This document shows, piece by piece, positions 35,084 to 47,028 of a stretch of DNA of 64,000 bases. The stretch comes from Diadema setosum (taxonomy: Eukaryota; Echinodermata; Echinoidea; Diadematoida; Diadematidae), in contig CM067075.1 in the NCBI GenBank assembly GCA_033980235.1, positions 29,020,385-29,084,384 of the forward strand, in the 5' to 3' direction. Each line of letters opens with the position of its first letter. The stretch's first letter is position 1. The notes below the pieces were generated by a model. It did not search any database. It saw only the letters and a program-made list of their open reading frames with translations, and was not told the DNA's origin. Made by a program: the position numbers and the translations under genes.

Positions 35084-36052
35084 TGTGTGGACAACACCGA
35101 CAAGCGTATATCAAGGAACGACTTTAGCCATTCTCTGGCATGTGATTATGATTTTATGATCATTTTATTGAGGTGGTAGGTTACCAGAATCACTCAGCAT
35201 TGGTGAGTAAACAACTTAGTTCAGCTCGTTGAAAGGAAGCAAAGTGGTAAAATATTCCTCAAGAATATTTTTCTCAATCTTACTCTAGATCACATAATGT
35301 ATGAGAATTACCTCTCCCTTATATAGGATTTGGAGTATTTCGAAATAAGTCGATAACACTATAAGAAGAAACTGGGTCTAAATTCAATATTACGAGGTGT
35401 TTAAAAAGAAAAAACAATTACTAGTAAGTCAATATCTGACTTTCAAACTAGCGTTCCCGTCTGATTCCATATCCATGTCTAATGGCTCCGATCTGTAAAG
35501 AAAAAGAGATAACGGAGAAAGAATGAATGAATTGAAATCACACCACACTTTTATCACTTGATTTTGGAAAACACTCCTTATCACCATAACATCCATATAT
35601 GTCCTGCCAGAGCTATACGACCGTTTGAACAGCTCAAGCGAATGAGAATTTTACCTTGTTGATATAGTATTGAGTATATACATAATGTGATGTATTATGC
35701 GTATCATTATCTACTTAATTTATTTTCACATGTTTGTTTGTGTTTTGTATGTGTGTGGTCATGTGTACCTGCGTATTGTGTTTGAGCGATATGCATTTAC
35801 ATTTACGTATTTACTTAGTTATGACATGTAATAAATTGTCTGCGTGTGTGATATAATACACTCTTGCATCGCTCTATTGGGAATTACGTTATCAATAGCC
35901 ATAATGACGTTATAGTGACGCAATAATTATTATGACGTTAGCATAATTATAGGAAGGGCGGATGGGGGAGCTGAATGGGGGATGGGCTTGTTTAAGTTTC
36001 AGATACAACATGGTTCCATTTTTTTATATCGCTGTACTACATCTATTTTCAT

Positions 36053-36058
36053 TTTATT
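36053..36058 (-). promoter_or_regulatory. Candidate polyadenylation signal, gene C
   Basis: AATAAA on the minus strand, 260 nt beyond the stop codon. Aligned AATAAA copies lie at 26227-26232 (B) and 46035-46040 (D), though A lacks one. A conserved donor 21 nt after each stop suggests an intron in the 3' UTR before this point. Weak evidence only. Confidence 0.3.
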
Positions 36059-36317
36059 TGTTTGTTCTTACTTATGCAAAATTTAATTTGTGTTACAATC
36101 ATAAATTCCTATTTCCACAGTGCTAAAATATTAATCGCTAAAGGAAATATTCTTGTTCATTGAGCATGACAAACAAGACCGCAGTGATGAATATTGTAGT
36201 ACCTCCTTGGTAAATTGAATTGCCGTTGTTGGTATTATTTGAATGGAAGTGAATAATTATCACGGGGATAAAAATGCGTGTATATGCTTTACTTACTTCG
36301 AATGACTCCTGACGATT

Positions 36318-39285
36318 CTAATGAAGCATACTGCAGCCTGCTTTAACACCGCCAACGATGGTTCCGAGATCCCAGTCTTCCTTGAATTCGTCCTCCGACA
36401 CGGCCTCGGGAAAGGCCCTCGACATGCGGAAGGCTGGTGGACAAAGCGTGTTCGCGTCACATGCCAGCGGCAAAGACGCAATGATGGCGAATATGATGAA
36501 AACGATGATATTATTAGTATGATGGCGATGACAGTGACAATAATTATCATTATAACAAGTGTCATCAATATTGTAGATGCTATAATCACATTAATAGCAA
36601 TGTTATAGTACAATTTATAATACCAATCTCAGGGGCTGATCCAGGAATTCCATAAGGGGGGCGGGGCGCAAAAATATTGCTACATACACCCAAGTATACA
36701 GTATACTCTTTAACAGTAATCATTGTTGTCATTGTCATTCTTCACAATCATCATGAATTCGGCTGTCAATATTTTATATTTTTCACACCAGAAATCACAA
36801 TACTAAGATTTTGAATGGTTACAGTAAATATTATTAAGAAGTCTTGGACCTAATAATGATGATATGTACAGGGGCCAATAACTAAACACACCATAAACAT
36901 AATTATAATAAAACGGGAAGACGCATGGACATGGAAATTATGAGAGAGAGAGAGAGAGAGAAAAAAAAAACAAACAAACAAAGAATCCGCTTATATCCTA
37001 TATCTCAGTTACAGGCCAAGGGTATGTGAATTGTCAAAATATCAGATTAATGAACAATTGTGAAATTTCTTGTTAAAATCTTATCTAGTGAATTCTAGGA
37101 AGCACATGAAATTATCCAGCAACTTGAAATGTAGCTTTTGAAGGGATTGTAATAATTCTCCGAAAAACCTTCAGAGAGTGTTTTACTAATCTTTCTACAT
37201 TATCAATGCGTAAAATGTCTATATATACGGTTGGTTGAGCATAATAAAAATCGGGGGAAATGGCTACGTTCAACGCTCCTGTAGAGTTGCAAAATCAATT
37301 TACTTTATTGACAGAATTTACACCAGACATTGTTACCAATTGTATTAAACAGTACATGTTGTGTGAACAAAAGAGGTAGTTGCTAATATATTTGTCGTGT
37401 TTCCACGCTGTAAAGATGAAACAAGAAATGCTAACTGTATAGGCCTATACTGTTGATATGACATAAACGCACATGCTTTATTCATTAAATATTTTAGCAT
37501 AATTTGTGAAACTTCTTCCACATCAGACCCTCCCCTTTAAAAAAAATGACTCTTGCGACTTTTGGAAGTTACCATTTTTGTTCAATGTAATCAATATAGT
37601 CAATCTAATCAATATAGTATCCAAGGAATACCCCGACCAGTTTATTCTGTTCAAAACCATGTCGTTAAAAAGTTACGCTATTTTGATTGGGGGTACATTA
37701 ACACGATTTTTTTAATGTGTATTATTATGTAATCATTTTTAAATGTGTATATATGATTTTGTATATTACTTTTCCTTCAATGGGAGTTTAGAATCATTGA
37801 TTTGAATGATTGATTCACCTGAATTGAATTGAAATAAATTAGATATTATTTGATTTAGTTAAATTGAACGAAATTGCGTCTGCCTTTTCGGCTTTTTCTT
37901 CTATAGCTTACCTAGCTCTGCGTCGGATGCACCATTTACCAGCGCGCATCCTTTCTTCGCTCCTGCCAATGCTTTGCTTCCATAACTCTTCAGAGTGTCC
38001 CAAAAGCCTTCGGTGCGGAAGTTATCTACGTGCGGAATTGCAGAGAACACAATGGCAGAGTAAAATATTGTTACAAGAGTGTCAGTTTCATCATTGTTCA
38101 TTGACCTTGTTCTGAATCACAATTGCAATTCCTCCTGAAAAACAAACAAACAAACAAACAAACAAAACAAAAGATACAAACATCAACCATTTAGGCCTAT
38201 ATCCGAATGCTTTTACATGCAGACCAAAATGAGGGCGAATATAGTATCATAACTGACAATGCTCGATCGCTCAAAGTTTAAAAGTCAACATTGCCATGCG
38301 TTCTCAGACTCAACATAAACTTTCATATGATTATTACTTATGTTGTTGTCAGTAGCTGCTATATTCAACACAGAATTTCCTAAATATTTACAACAGCCAC
38401 GGCTCAGGGATGGCTGTTTCACTGTTCGAAGTCAAGTTTATCGTATAGAAAAAACAAGTGCTAATCTTTGCAATCAATGGCTCTTACCATTAATTTCTGT
38501 TTTGCTGGATATACTTAAGAGCACATGAAGACATCGCGCATATTGCCTATAACTAACTGGACGGATGTTTTGACGCTTAGATGACTACTCAGATGGCTTG
38601 AGATATTTCCTCTTCAGGTATCACTCTAATTCTATAGATATTTTTTTTCTTTCGTCAAATGTTGCCGACGAATTGTTATACTGTATTTTTTCAACGTTTG
38701 CAAATCATGATTATATAAACCTTCTTTTTTTTCACCCTTTTAGTAACATTTTCCTTTCCTGCTGTCCATATTAAACTATATGTGTCTATTCTGTCTGAAA
38801 ATCTTCTTCTTGCCATAATTGTTAATTATTGCTCGATTTCTTTTTTTTTTACCCTTTATATACAGCCACCTAAATTCATTTTCTGTGTCTGTCAGTTGTT
38901 CCCTGCCTACTCTTGTATCATTACTCCCCTAAAAACAAACAAACAAACAAACACATAAACAAACAAACAAACATACAAAAACAACAGTTGTACAGCTACC
39001 GTAATGTACAGTGTATAGTTCTTTTCTTTCTACTGTAAAAGCCATAGCAGCATGCTTATTACAATCGTCATCTGTTACACTTTATTTTCCACATTTTGAG
39101 AGATAAGAATATTTTGTATTGAGAAATGGAACGGGCAGTTGTCCCGCATGCTACTAGGAGCAGATGCGACCTTTACCTTTGGCCAGGCTTTCCAGAATTT
39201 CCTTCTTCAGGTCTTCGCGGCTGGGGGCCGAGCTGCCGAGAGAGACGGTCATCAGGAGGCCGAGCAGTACTAGGGCGAGCTTCAT
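36318..39285 (-). CDS. Peptide gene C: centrocin-like dimeric antimicrobial peptide precursor
   Basis: Coding exons on the minus strand are 39177-39285, 37912-38025 and 36318-36433, giving 112 aa. Intron phases and splice sites are as in gene B. Residues 1-20 are the signal peptide and 21-36 the propiece ending ILESLAK. Exon 2 encodes DNFRTE and then Gly43-Phe-Trp with TLKSYGSKALAGAKKGC (Cys63), about +3 net. Exon 3 gives AFRMSRAFPEAVSEDEFKED and a C-terminal chain with Trp95 and GGVKAGC (Cys108) ending at His112. A synonymous CTA for CTG near codon 5 of exon 1 separates it from the other copies. The predicted protein is identical to that of gene D. Centrocin assignment rests on the two-chain, two-cysteine architecture; a search against known precursors would settle it. 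Confidence 0.8.
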
Positions 39286-39736
39286 GATTGTGCTGGGAGG
39301 TTGTTTGTACACTGCAATAATTTGAATAAAGGAATGATTTACACTCAGCCTGGTGCAATGCAGGGATTAATCTGCTTTGATTTGTTTACTCCATAGATTC
39401 CGATATAAAAACGATAATAAAGTAATAATTCTATGCAGATCATATAATAATTACAATAGTAATGGGCGGCTATACTACCTTGGGTGTAGCGCACAACATG
39501 TCCGTGCTTGGACGCTCCTGGCATTTGCCTGGCGCTTAATTCGATACCGACATAAACAGTTGATAAAATACTCACATTTTGGTTATCCGATTATGAATAT
39601 ATACCAAGTGCGTTTTACGTACGCGTTTTGTTTCATAATTCTGTTTCACAGGCAATATTACTGCACGTGTTCTTCGTCATCTGACATGATAAAGATTGGC
39701 TAAAATGTGGTAATCATTCCAAATGAGATAAGTTAA

Positions 39737-40084
39737 AGGGGATGGCTAGTAACCGATCAGTGGGAATCAGTGGGAATGCTGAGGGATGATTGTTCCAATC
39801 CTTGTGGGATTCATTTAAGAGTACATTATATATCTACTGTTGTGTGAAAATTATTTGCTTCAGAACGGTCTCATATTCAAGTAATGTGCAGATTAATGCC
39901 CCGTCACTGACCAGGCACGCTAACCTGGAAACATTAAACTGCACATTACTTGATTATGAGACCATTCTGAAGCAAATGATTTTCACACAACAATAGATAT
40001 ATAATGTACTCTTAAATGAATCCCACAAGGATTGGAACAATCATCCCCCACTGATTCCCACTGATCAGTTACTAGCCATCCCCT
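39737..40084. mobile_element. 348-bp near-perfect palindrome, TTAA-flanked, in 5' UTR intron of gene C
   Basis: The ends AGGGGATGGCTAGTAAC and GTTACTAGCCATCCCCT are inverted, with TTAA at 39733-39736 and 40085-40088. Arms pair over nearly their whole length (for example CCTTGTGGGATTCATTTAAG with its complement). Units A and B are uninterrupted at this point. The pre-mRNA would form a long hairpin. Confidence 0.85.
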
Positions 40085-40262
40085 TTAAATATTCCCTACC
40101 TTCATAATATAGGTGGCAGTAAATTGTATAAATACGAATAAAAACAACAGGCCGTTGATAACATAAATAAGTATATCATATTCTGCTTAATAATAATATT
40201 ACACAAACAAATTAAGCATTCATCTACAATCATTCTGTAAAAGGAAATGAAAACGTTATCAC

Positions 40263-40379
40263 CTTAAATTGTAGTCGACGAAAAGCCGGAGTCAGCTATT
40301 ACGAGTCTCTGCTGTCGAATGTTGAGAAGAGCACGATGAAATTCACAGCGTTTTGCTCACCTATTTATGTCTTCTAGCA
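40263..40379 (-). promoter_or_regulatory. Predicted core promoter and non-coding 5' exon of gene C
   Basis: The leader block is conserved, but the TATA motif reads CATAAATAG (40371-40379) rather than TATAAATAG. The donor GTGATAAC follows the exon end at 40263; the acceptor lies at 39312, next to TGTACAAACA. A run of about 15 G lies some 80 bp upstream of the TATA motif (10 G in unit D). Confidence 0.55.
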
Positions 40380-40769
40380 GCCATACATCTCTTTAAGACA
40401 AAATTTTTGCTGACCATAAGCACATTTATTTTCTGACAGTGTGATGAATCGATATAGGGGGGGGGGGGGGGAGACTGTTAAACTCTTATTCTGTCTTTAA
40501 AATTGATAGTGGTCAAAGAAGAAGGTGTCCGGATGGACGAGAAGTTGACAGTCAAAAAAGAATATAGTTCAAGCAGAAAGTATAAGGTGTCTCACATATG
40601 GTCTCGGACTTCCAGTTACAGGAGATCAATCAACTTTGTCATCGTTTCGTTTTCTTTTGTTTGTTTCTTTGTTTGCATTGTTGTTTGATTTCACATTGCT
40701 GCGGGTTCCAAAGTCATAGCTTTAGCACTTCCCCCTTTTTTTCTTGTTTAGAGTGCATGCAAGGCGGTA

Positions 40770-40788
40770 AAAGATCACTGCCAGGTTT

Positions 40789-40821
<33 letters not shown>

Positions 40822-41770
40822 CCTTTTCCTGTTTTGTTTTGGGTAGAGTGTAATAAGATGAATAAGTTTTTCTTCTCCTCCTTTTTATTGAATTGAATTG
40901 ATAATGGTTTATTGATAAAAATAAGTAAAGTAGTAGCCGGGTGACTAAATTATGCATTACAGGGCAATATATATAAATATGTATATATACATAAATATAT
41001 ACATATATATCCTGTATATTTATAAATGATAAGCAACATAAATTTGCATTAATAACGTTTCAACAATGACAAATTACAAATTGATATGTATACATGTGTT
41101 TATGTATGTATCTATAAGTATCAATCAATCAATCAATACTTTTCCCTGTTCCGAATGTCCCAAAACGTTAATGCATTTAAGCTCATTCACAGATACAACT
41201 ATCATATTCCTCATGATATCGAACCTTTTTGGAACGACGAACGACGAAAAGGCGAAATATGTAACAGTGTACGTCAATGCTTGCTTACATCCTAGCAACA
41301 ACAACAACAACAAAAAAATAATAATAATCCCCGACTTTCAAGCAATGGGGGGAATACAAGTCATTCGTTGTGGTAAAATACAAAACCTGTAATTGATTTC
41401 GTCTTACCCCATTGTTCTGCATCACTCGATTGTTATCAATCGTTTTCAATTCGTGGAGTGGTCGTTTTAATATCATGTTGTAACATTGCCGGGAGACCAA
41501 AATCGTCCCAGCAGCTGAACCAACCCTTATGATCTCTCTGATATCTTTATCTTTCTCATCTCTCTATCTCTCCCCCTCCCTCACTCTCTCCCTCTCTCTC
41601 TCTCTTTCTCGATGTCCATCTATCAACTATGTCTTTCTAACTATCAAGCTATATGTCTATCGAATCTATATGTCTCTCTATATATATCTGTCTGTCTGTC
41701 TATGTTTATATCATATCTCTTATTATGGTGCTGTTGCTGATTACTATAGTCCAGTATTGTGCACTCCCGT
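40770..41770. other. Unit C upstream flank, no gene found
   Basis: (GTT)n at about 40788-40820, TA-rich DNA, a short (AATC)n run and TCTC/TCTA simple repeats. Conserved with units B and D but without coding potential. Confidence 0.6.
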
Positions 41771-41775
41771 TTTAA

Positions 41776-42680
41776 AGGACAAGTTCACCTTTATAGACAT
41801 GTTGGTTGAGTGAATGCAGCAATATTACTAGAACACATCAGTGAGAGTTTGAGGAAAATCGGACAATCCGTTCAAAAGTTATGAATTTTTGAAGTTTCTG
41901 CTCAGTCACGGCTGGATGAAAAGACTACTATAGCTTGTGATGTCACATGAGTACAACGATATAAAAAAAGAATAAAGAAAATTCAACATATTTCCATTTT
42001 TCTCGCATAACAAAAGAACACTCGACTTCTCTCTTTCAGAAGGCAGGGGGGAATAATATTACCCTTAACATACATCAGTATCAAGTCGAAGAAATGTGCA
42101 CTTAATTCAAAAAGTAAAGTTTCGTGAAATTCTCTTTTTATTTTCCTTATATCGTTGTACGCATGTGACATCATACACTGTAGTAGTCTTCTCATCCAGC
42201 AGTGACTGCGCAGATACTTAAAGGGATCGTATAGTTTTGGTTGAGACCTAATTTCAGGTTTCTAACATTTTTGGTGAGATAATATGAAATACGAAAGAGC
42301 ATGGAATTTCATGAGGAATTCAACGTTTATTTCAGTGATGAAACAGAGCAATTCTAATAAGTGTGGGACCCACACTTTATTACGATCGCTTTGTTTTACT
42401 TTGTTTTTGGATGTTTCAGTCATTCCAAACCCGATTTTCATCAAATAAACTTTGAATTCCTCTTAATATGGTATGCTCTGTACTATTTCATAAGTGTTTT
42501 CTTGGTATCTCGCAAAAAGTTAAAAGCCCAATTCTCGTCTTCACCAATACTGTACCATCCCTTTATAAAATTCATAACTTTTGAATGGATTGTCCGATTT
42601 TCCTCAAACTTTCACTGATGTGTTCTATTAATATTGCTGCATTCTCTCAATTCTTATGTATATGAAGGTGAATTTGTTCT
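41776..42680. mobile_element. TTAA-flanked MITE, AGGACAAGTTCACC family, with a second TTAA MITE inside
   Basis: TTAA lies at 41772-41775 and 42681-42684. The outer ends match AGGACAAGTTCACC. Unit B shows the empty site: CACTCCCGTTTTAACAAAC at about 32676. The interior is split by a copy of the AGGGATCGTA family at about 42222-42560, flanked by TTAA and TTAT. Confidence 0.85.
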
Positions 42681-43222
42681 TTAACGAACATGGTTATCAA
42701 GAAATTTTCTTCCGACGTACCAGAATTATTAGCTATCATATCTTTGGGAGGGTTTGCTTCCAAAAAGGCGCTAAATCCATTAAAAAATGATGGATTTAGT
42801 GCCTTCTGGAAGCAAGCTCTTCCTATATTCTTATTTGTTCGAATGTGAGGAACTTTCCATATAACGAAAGAAACCCTATGATCCCGATCTGGACTGCGTT
42901 ATAACGGGATTCGGCTGCAAAGCAGCAGGTGTATCAAAGTTAAGTTTATCATCTGGTACATTAATGTCATCATTACTATTGCCATTATGAGCATTTCTTG
43001 TTTTGTTTTATTTTTGTCCGTGCCATTGGTATCGTATCTCTCTCGCCGTCTCTCTCTTAGCCTCCCCCCAAGATTTTTTTAAAAGGGTGTTTCAGATATA
43101 GAGTTCGAATCGCTGACTTGAAAAACATTAATACCATACTGCCAAACAATGTGAATGCACATCGAGGCTTTTCCACACAAAGACCTCCACTAAAATGTCG
43201 ATCCTCTTTTTCTCTGTCTGTA

Positions 43223-43253
<31 letters not shown>

Positions 43254-43580
43254 GTCTCTCTCTCTCTCTCTCTGGTGCCTGAGATATTCCATCCAAATTG
43301 AGTATGTCACATCTATACCTGATTTTCCTCGCGAGTTCTTTTCGAGACTATCTAGGGCAATGTTTCATGAAACTTGTCAATCACTGACAATATTGTGTTA
43401 AGCGACTTTGAAATCCTTTGATTGGCTGAGAGCAACTTTGTCAGTGAAAATCGCTGAAAGAGCACTTAATGAAATGCCCCCATGCACTCACCTCAGGGTT
43501 CTCAATCCCACATTCACAAACTTTCATCTTATGATTATGTATTTCTGATTTCCAACATAAATCCTACACGTATACTTTAA

Positions 43581-44142
43581 AGGACAAGTTCACCTTCATA
43601 AACATAAGGATTGTGAGAATGCAGCAATATTAGTAGAACACATCAGTGAAAGTTTGAGGAAAATTGGACAATCGATGCAAAAGTTATGAATTTTTAACAT
43701 TTTTGTGTTGGAACCGCTGGATGAGGAGACTTCTAAGGCTCGTGATGTCATATGAGTACAACAGTATAAAGAAGATGTAAAGAAAATTCAACATATTCTC
43801 ACTTTTTTAGCATAATAAAAGAGCACTTGACTTGCCTCTTTCTAAAGGCAATGGGAATAATATTACCCATAACATAATATGTCAGTAACGAGTCAAGGGA
43901 ACATGTCCTTTTTTCAAAGGATGAAATTTTGTGAAATTCTCTTTATATTTTCCTTATATTGTCGTACGCATGTGACATCGTACACTGCAGTAGTCTTCTC
44001 ATCCAGCGGTGACTGCACAAAAACTTCAAAAATTCATAACTTTTGAACGGATTGTCCGATTTTCCTCAAACTTTCAATGATGTGTTTTATTAATATTGCT
44101 ACATTCTCTCAATCCTTATGTTAATGAAGGTGAACTTGTCCT
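43581..44142. mobile_element. TTAA-flanked MITE, AGGACAAGTTCACC family (unit C copy)
   Basis: It is in the same place in the unit as 33595-34150 and almost identical, with TTAA at 43577-43580 and 44143-44146. It was therefore copied together with the unit and did not transpose independently. Confidence 0.85.
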
Positions 44143-44457
44143 TTAATCTCGATTCTTTGCCACCCAAATACCATATGGGAGAAAAAAAAGAAAGAAAAAG
44201 CAAAAAAAAAAAAGAGAAAGAAAAAGCAAAAAAAAAAAAAAGGTGAAAAGCTGAATGGATTGAGTGCTTTCTCTATTTAAGCTCATGTGTAATGGCGTAT
44301 TCAGGAGAGGGGGGCGGACCGGGCGCGCGCCCCCTCTTTATTTTTTGTTAAAACAAAAGAAATAAAAAGGAAAAAATGGGGGCGCGAGTGCGCCCACCCC
44401 CTTCAATTTTTATAGAGGTGCCTCCCCTTTTGCGGAATTCCTAGATCCGCCCCTGTA

Positions 44458-44514
<57 letters not shown>

Positions 44515-44699
44515 CCACAAAGGAACCAGTTACATACTAATGAGCAAGCCACCACGGGACCGACTCTTTCCAAGCATGTCGGGAGAAAGACTGTAGTTAA
44601 GACGTGGTTGAACAAGAATTCCCGTCACTTCAAATCTCACAGCCGAATTGACGCCAGCCAGTAATGGCTCAGTAAATTTACATTCTGTAGTGGCACATA

Positions 44700-44730
<31 letters not shown>

Positions 44731-46299
44731 TCACACACACATGCAAACTTATTGTGTGGGCAACACCGACAAGCGTATGATATCAAGGAACGACTTTATC
44801 CATTCACCGTGATTATGATTTTATGATCATTTTATTGAGGTGGTGGGTTACAAAAAATCACTCAGCACTGGTGAGTAAACAAAAAAATGGCCGTTTCGTT
44901 AACGAAATTATCATTTCGTGGACAAAATGTTCATTTAGTTACAAAATGTTGTCATTTCGTTACAATATAATCATTTCATCGACGAAAAGACTGATTTCGT
45001 AACGAAATATTCCATGCGACACTTGGCGCTCCATGGTTTTTGTTTATGGTTTAAACCATGGTTTCATTTGCACCACTTTCGTGAATTCGGGCCATTGTGT
45101 GGACAACACCGACAAGCGTATATCAAGGAACGACTTTAGCCATTCTCTGGCATGTGATTATGATTTTATGATCATTTTATTAAGGTGGTGGGTTACCAAA
45201 ATCACTCAGCACTGGTGATAAACATGCAACAAGTTCAGCTCGTTGAAAGGAAGCAAAGTGGCAAAATATTCCTCAAAAATTTTTTTCTCAATCTTACTCT
45301 AGATCACATAATGTATGAGAATTACGTCTCCTTTAGGAATTGGAGCATTACGAAATGAGTCGATAATACAAAGAAGAAACTGGGTCTAAAGTCAATATTA
45401 CGAAGTGTTTAAAAAGAAAACTAATTACTAGTAAGTCAATATCTGACTTTCAAACTAGCGTTCCCGTCTGATTCCATATCCATGTCTAAATGGCTCCGAT
45501 CTGTAAAGAAAAAGAGATAACAGAGAAAGAATGAATGAATTGAAATCACACCACACTTTTATCACTTGATTTTGGAAAACACTCCTTATCACCATAACAT
45601 CCATATATGTCCTGCCAGAGCTATACGACCGTTTGAACAGCTCAAGCAAATGAGAATTTTACCTTGTTGATATAGTATTGAGTATACATAATGTGATGTA
45701 TTATGCGTATCATTATCTACTTAATTTATTTTCACATGTTTGTTTGTGTTTTGTATGTGTGTGGTCATTGTGTACCTGCGTATACATGACCTGTTTGAGC
45801 GTTATGCATTTATATTTACGTATTTACTTAGTTATGACATGTAATAAATTTTCTGCGTGTGTGATATTTGGGAATTACGTTATCATTAGCCATAATGACG
45901 TTATAGTGACGCAATAATTATAATGACGTTATAGGAAGGGCGGATGGGGGAGCTGAATGGGGGATGGGCTTGTCTAAGTTTCAGATACAACATGGTTCCA
46001 TTTTTTTATATCGCTGTACTACATCTATTTTCATTTTATTTGTTTGTTCTTACTTATGCAAAATTTAATTTGTGTTACAATCATAAATTCCTATTTCCAC
46101 AGTGCTAAAATATTAATCGCTAAAGGAAATATTCTTGTTCATTGAGCATGACAAACAAGACCGCAGTGATGAATATTGTAGTACCTCCTTGGTAAATTGA
46201 ATTGCCGTTGTTGGTATTATTTGAATGGAAGTGAATAATCATCACGGGGATAAAAATGCGTGTATATGCATTACTTACTTCGAATGACTCCTGACGATT

Positions 46300-46991
46300 C
46301 TAATGAAGCATACTGCAGCCTGCTTTAACACCGCCAACGATGGTTCCGAGATCCCAGTCTTCCTTGAATTCGTCCTCCGACACGGCCTCGGGAAAGGCCC
46401 TCGACATGCGGAAGGCTGGTGGACAAAGCGTGTTCGCGTCACATGCCAGCGGCAAAGACGCAATGATGGCGAATATGATGAAAACGATGATATTATTAGT
46501 ATGATGGCGATGACAGTGACAATAATTATCATTATAACAAGTGTCATCAATATTGTAGATGCTATAATCACATTAATAGCAATGTAATAGTACAATTTAT
46601 AATACCAATCTCAGGGGCTGATCCAGGAATTCCATAAGGGGGCGGGCGCAAAAATATTGCTACATGCGGGTTTTATTTTAATTTTTTCATTATTATTTCT
46701 TTTGCTTTAACAAAATAAACAGTATGTGCGCTACACCCAAGTATACAGTATACTCTTTAACAGTAATCAGTGTTGTCATTGTCATTCTTCACAATCATCA
46801 TGAATTCGGTTGTCAATATTTTATATTTTTCACACCAGAAATCACAATACACTGTACTAAGATTTTGAATGGTTACAGTAAACATTATTAAGAAGTCTTG
46901 GACCTAATAATGATGATATTTATAGGGGCCAATAACTAAACACACCATAAACATAATTATAATAAAATGGGAAGACGCATGGACATGGAAA

Positions 46992-47028
<37 letters not shown>

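Larger units (their letters stand above)
25085..35795. repeat. Tandem unit B
   Basis: It starts at CATTTACGTATTTACTTAG, which recurs at about 35800 and 45815. It then carries the 3' flank, peptide gene B, the promoter, the AT-rich upstream block, simple repeats, a TTAA MITE, the TG/CA pair and the distal flank, ending where unit C begins. Insertions at 25272-25415 and 25477-26190 are private to this unit. Confidence 0.75.
35796..45805. repeat. Tandem unit C
   Basis: It has the same order as unit B without that unit's private insertions. It adds a TTAA palindrome in the 5' UTR intron and a MITE at 41776-42680. The part up to about 40770 is almost identical to unit D. Confidence 0.8.

Noticed and set aside
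36293..36613. 106-aa minus-strand open frame rich in Ile/Met over exon 3 of gene C (also at 46275-46595)
   Set aside because: It is in a different frame from the coding exon and its hydrophobic half comes from intron sequence. The spliced, phase-consistent reading is conserved in four units and explains the region.
42222..42618. 85-aa open frame also found at 22644-22844 (conserved small protein)
   Set aside because: Both copies lie inside the same AGGGATCGTA MITE family, so conservation reflects the repeat. The open frame extends beyond the element end into unrelated sequence.
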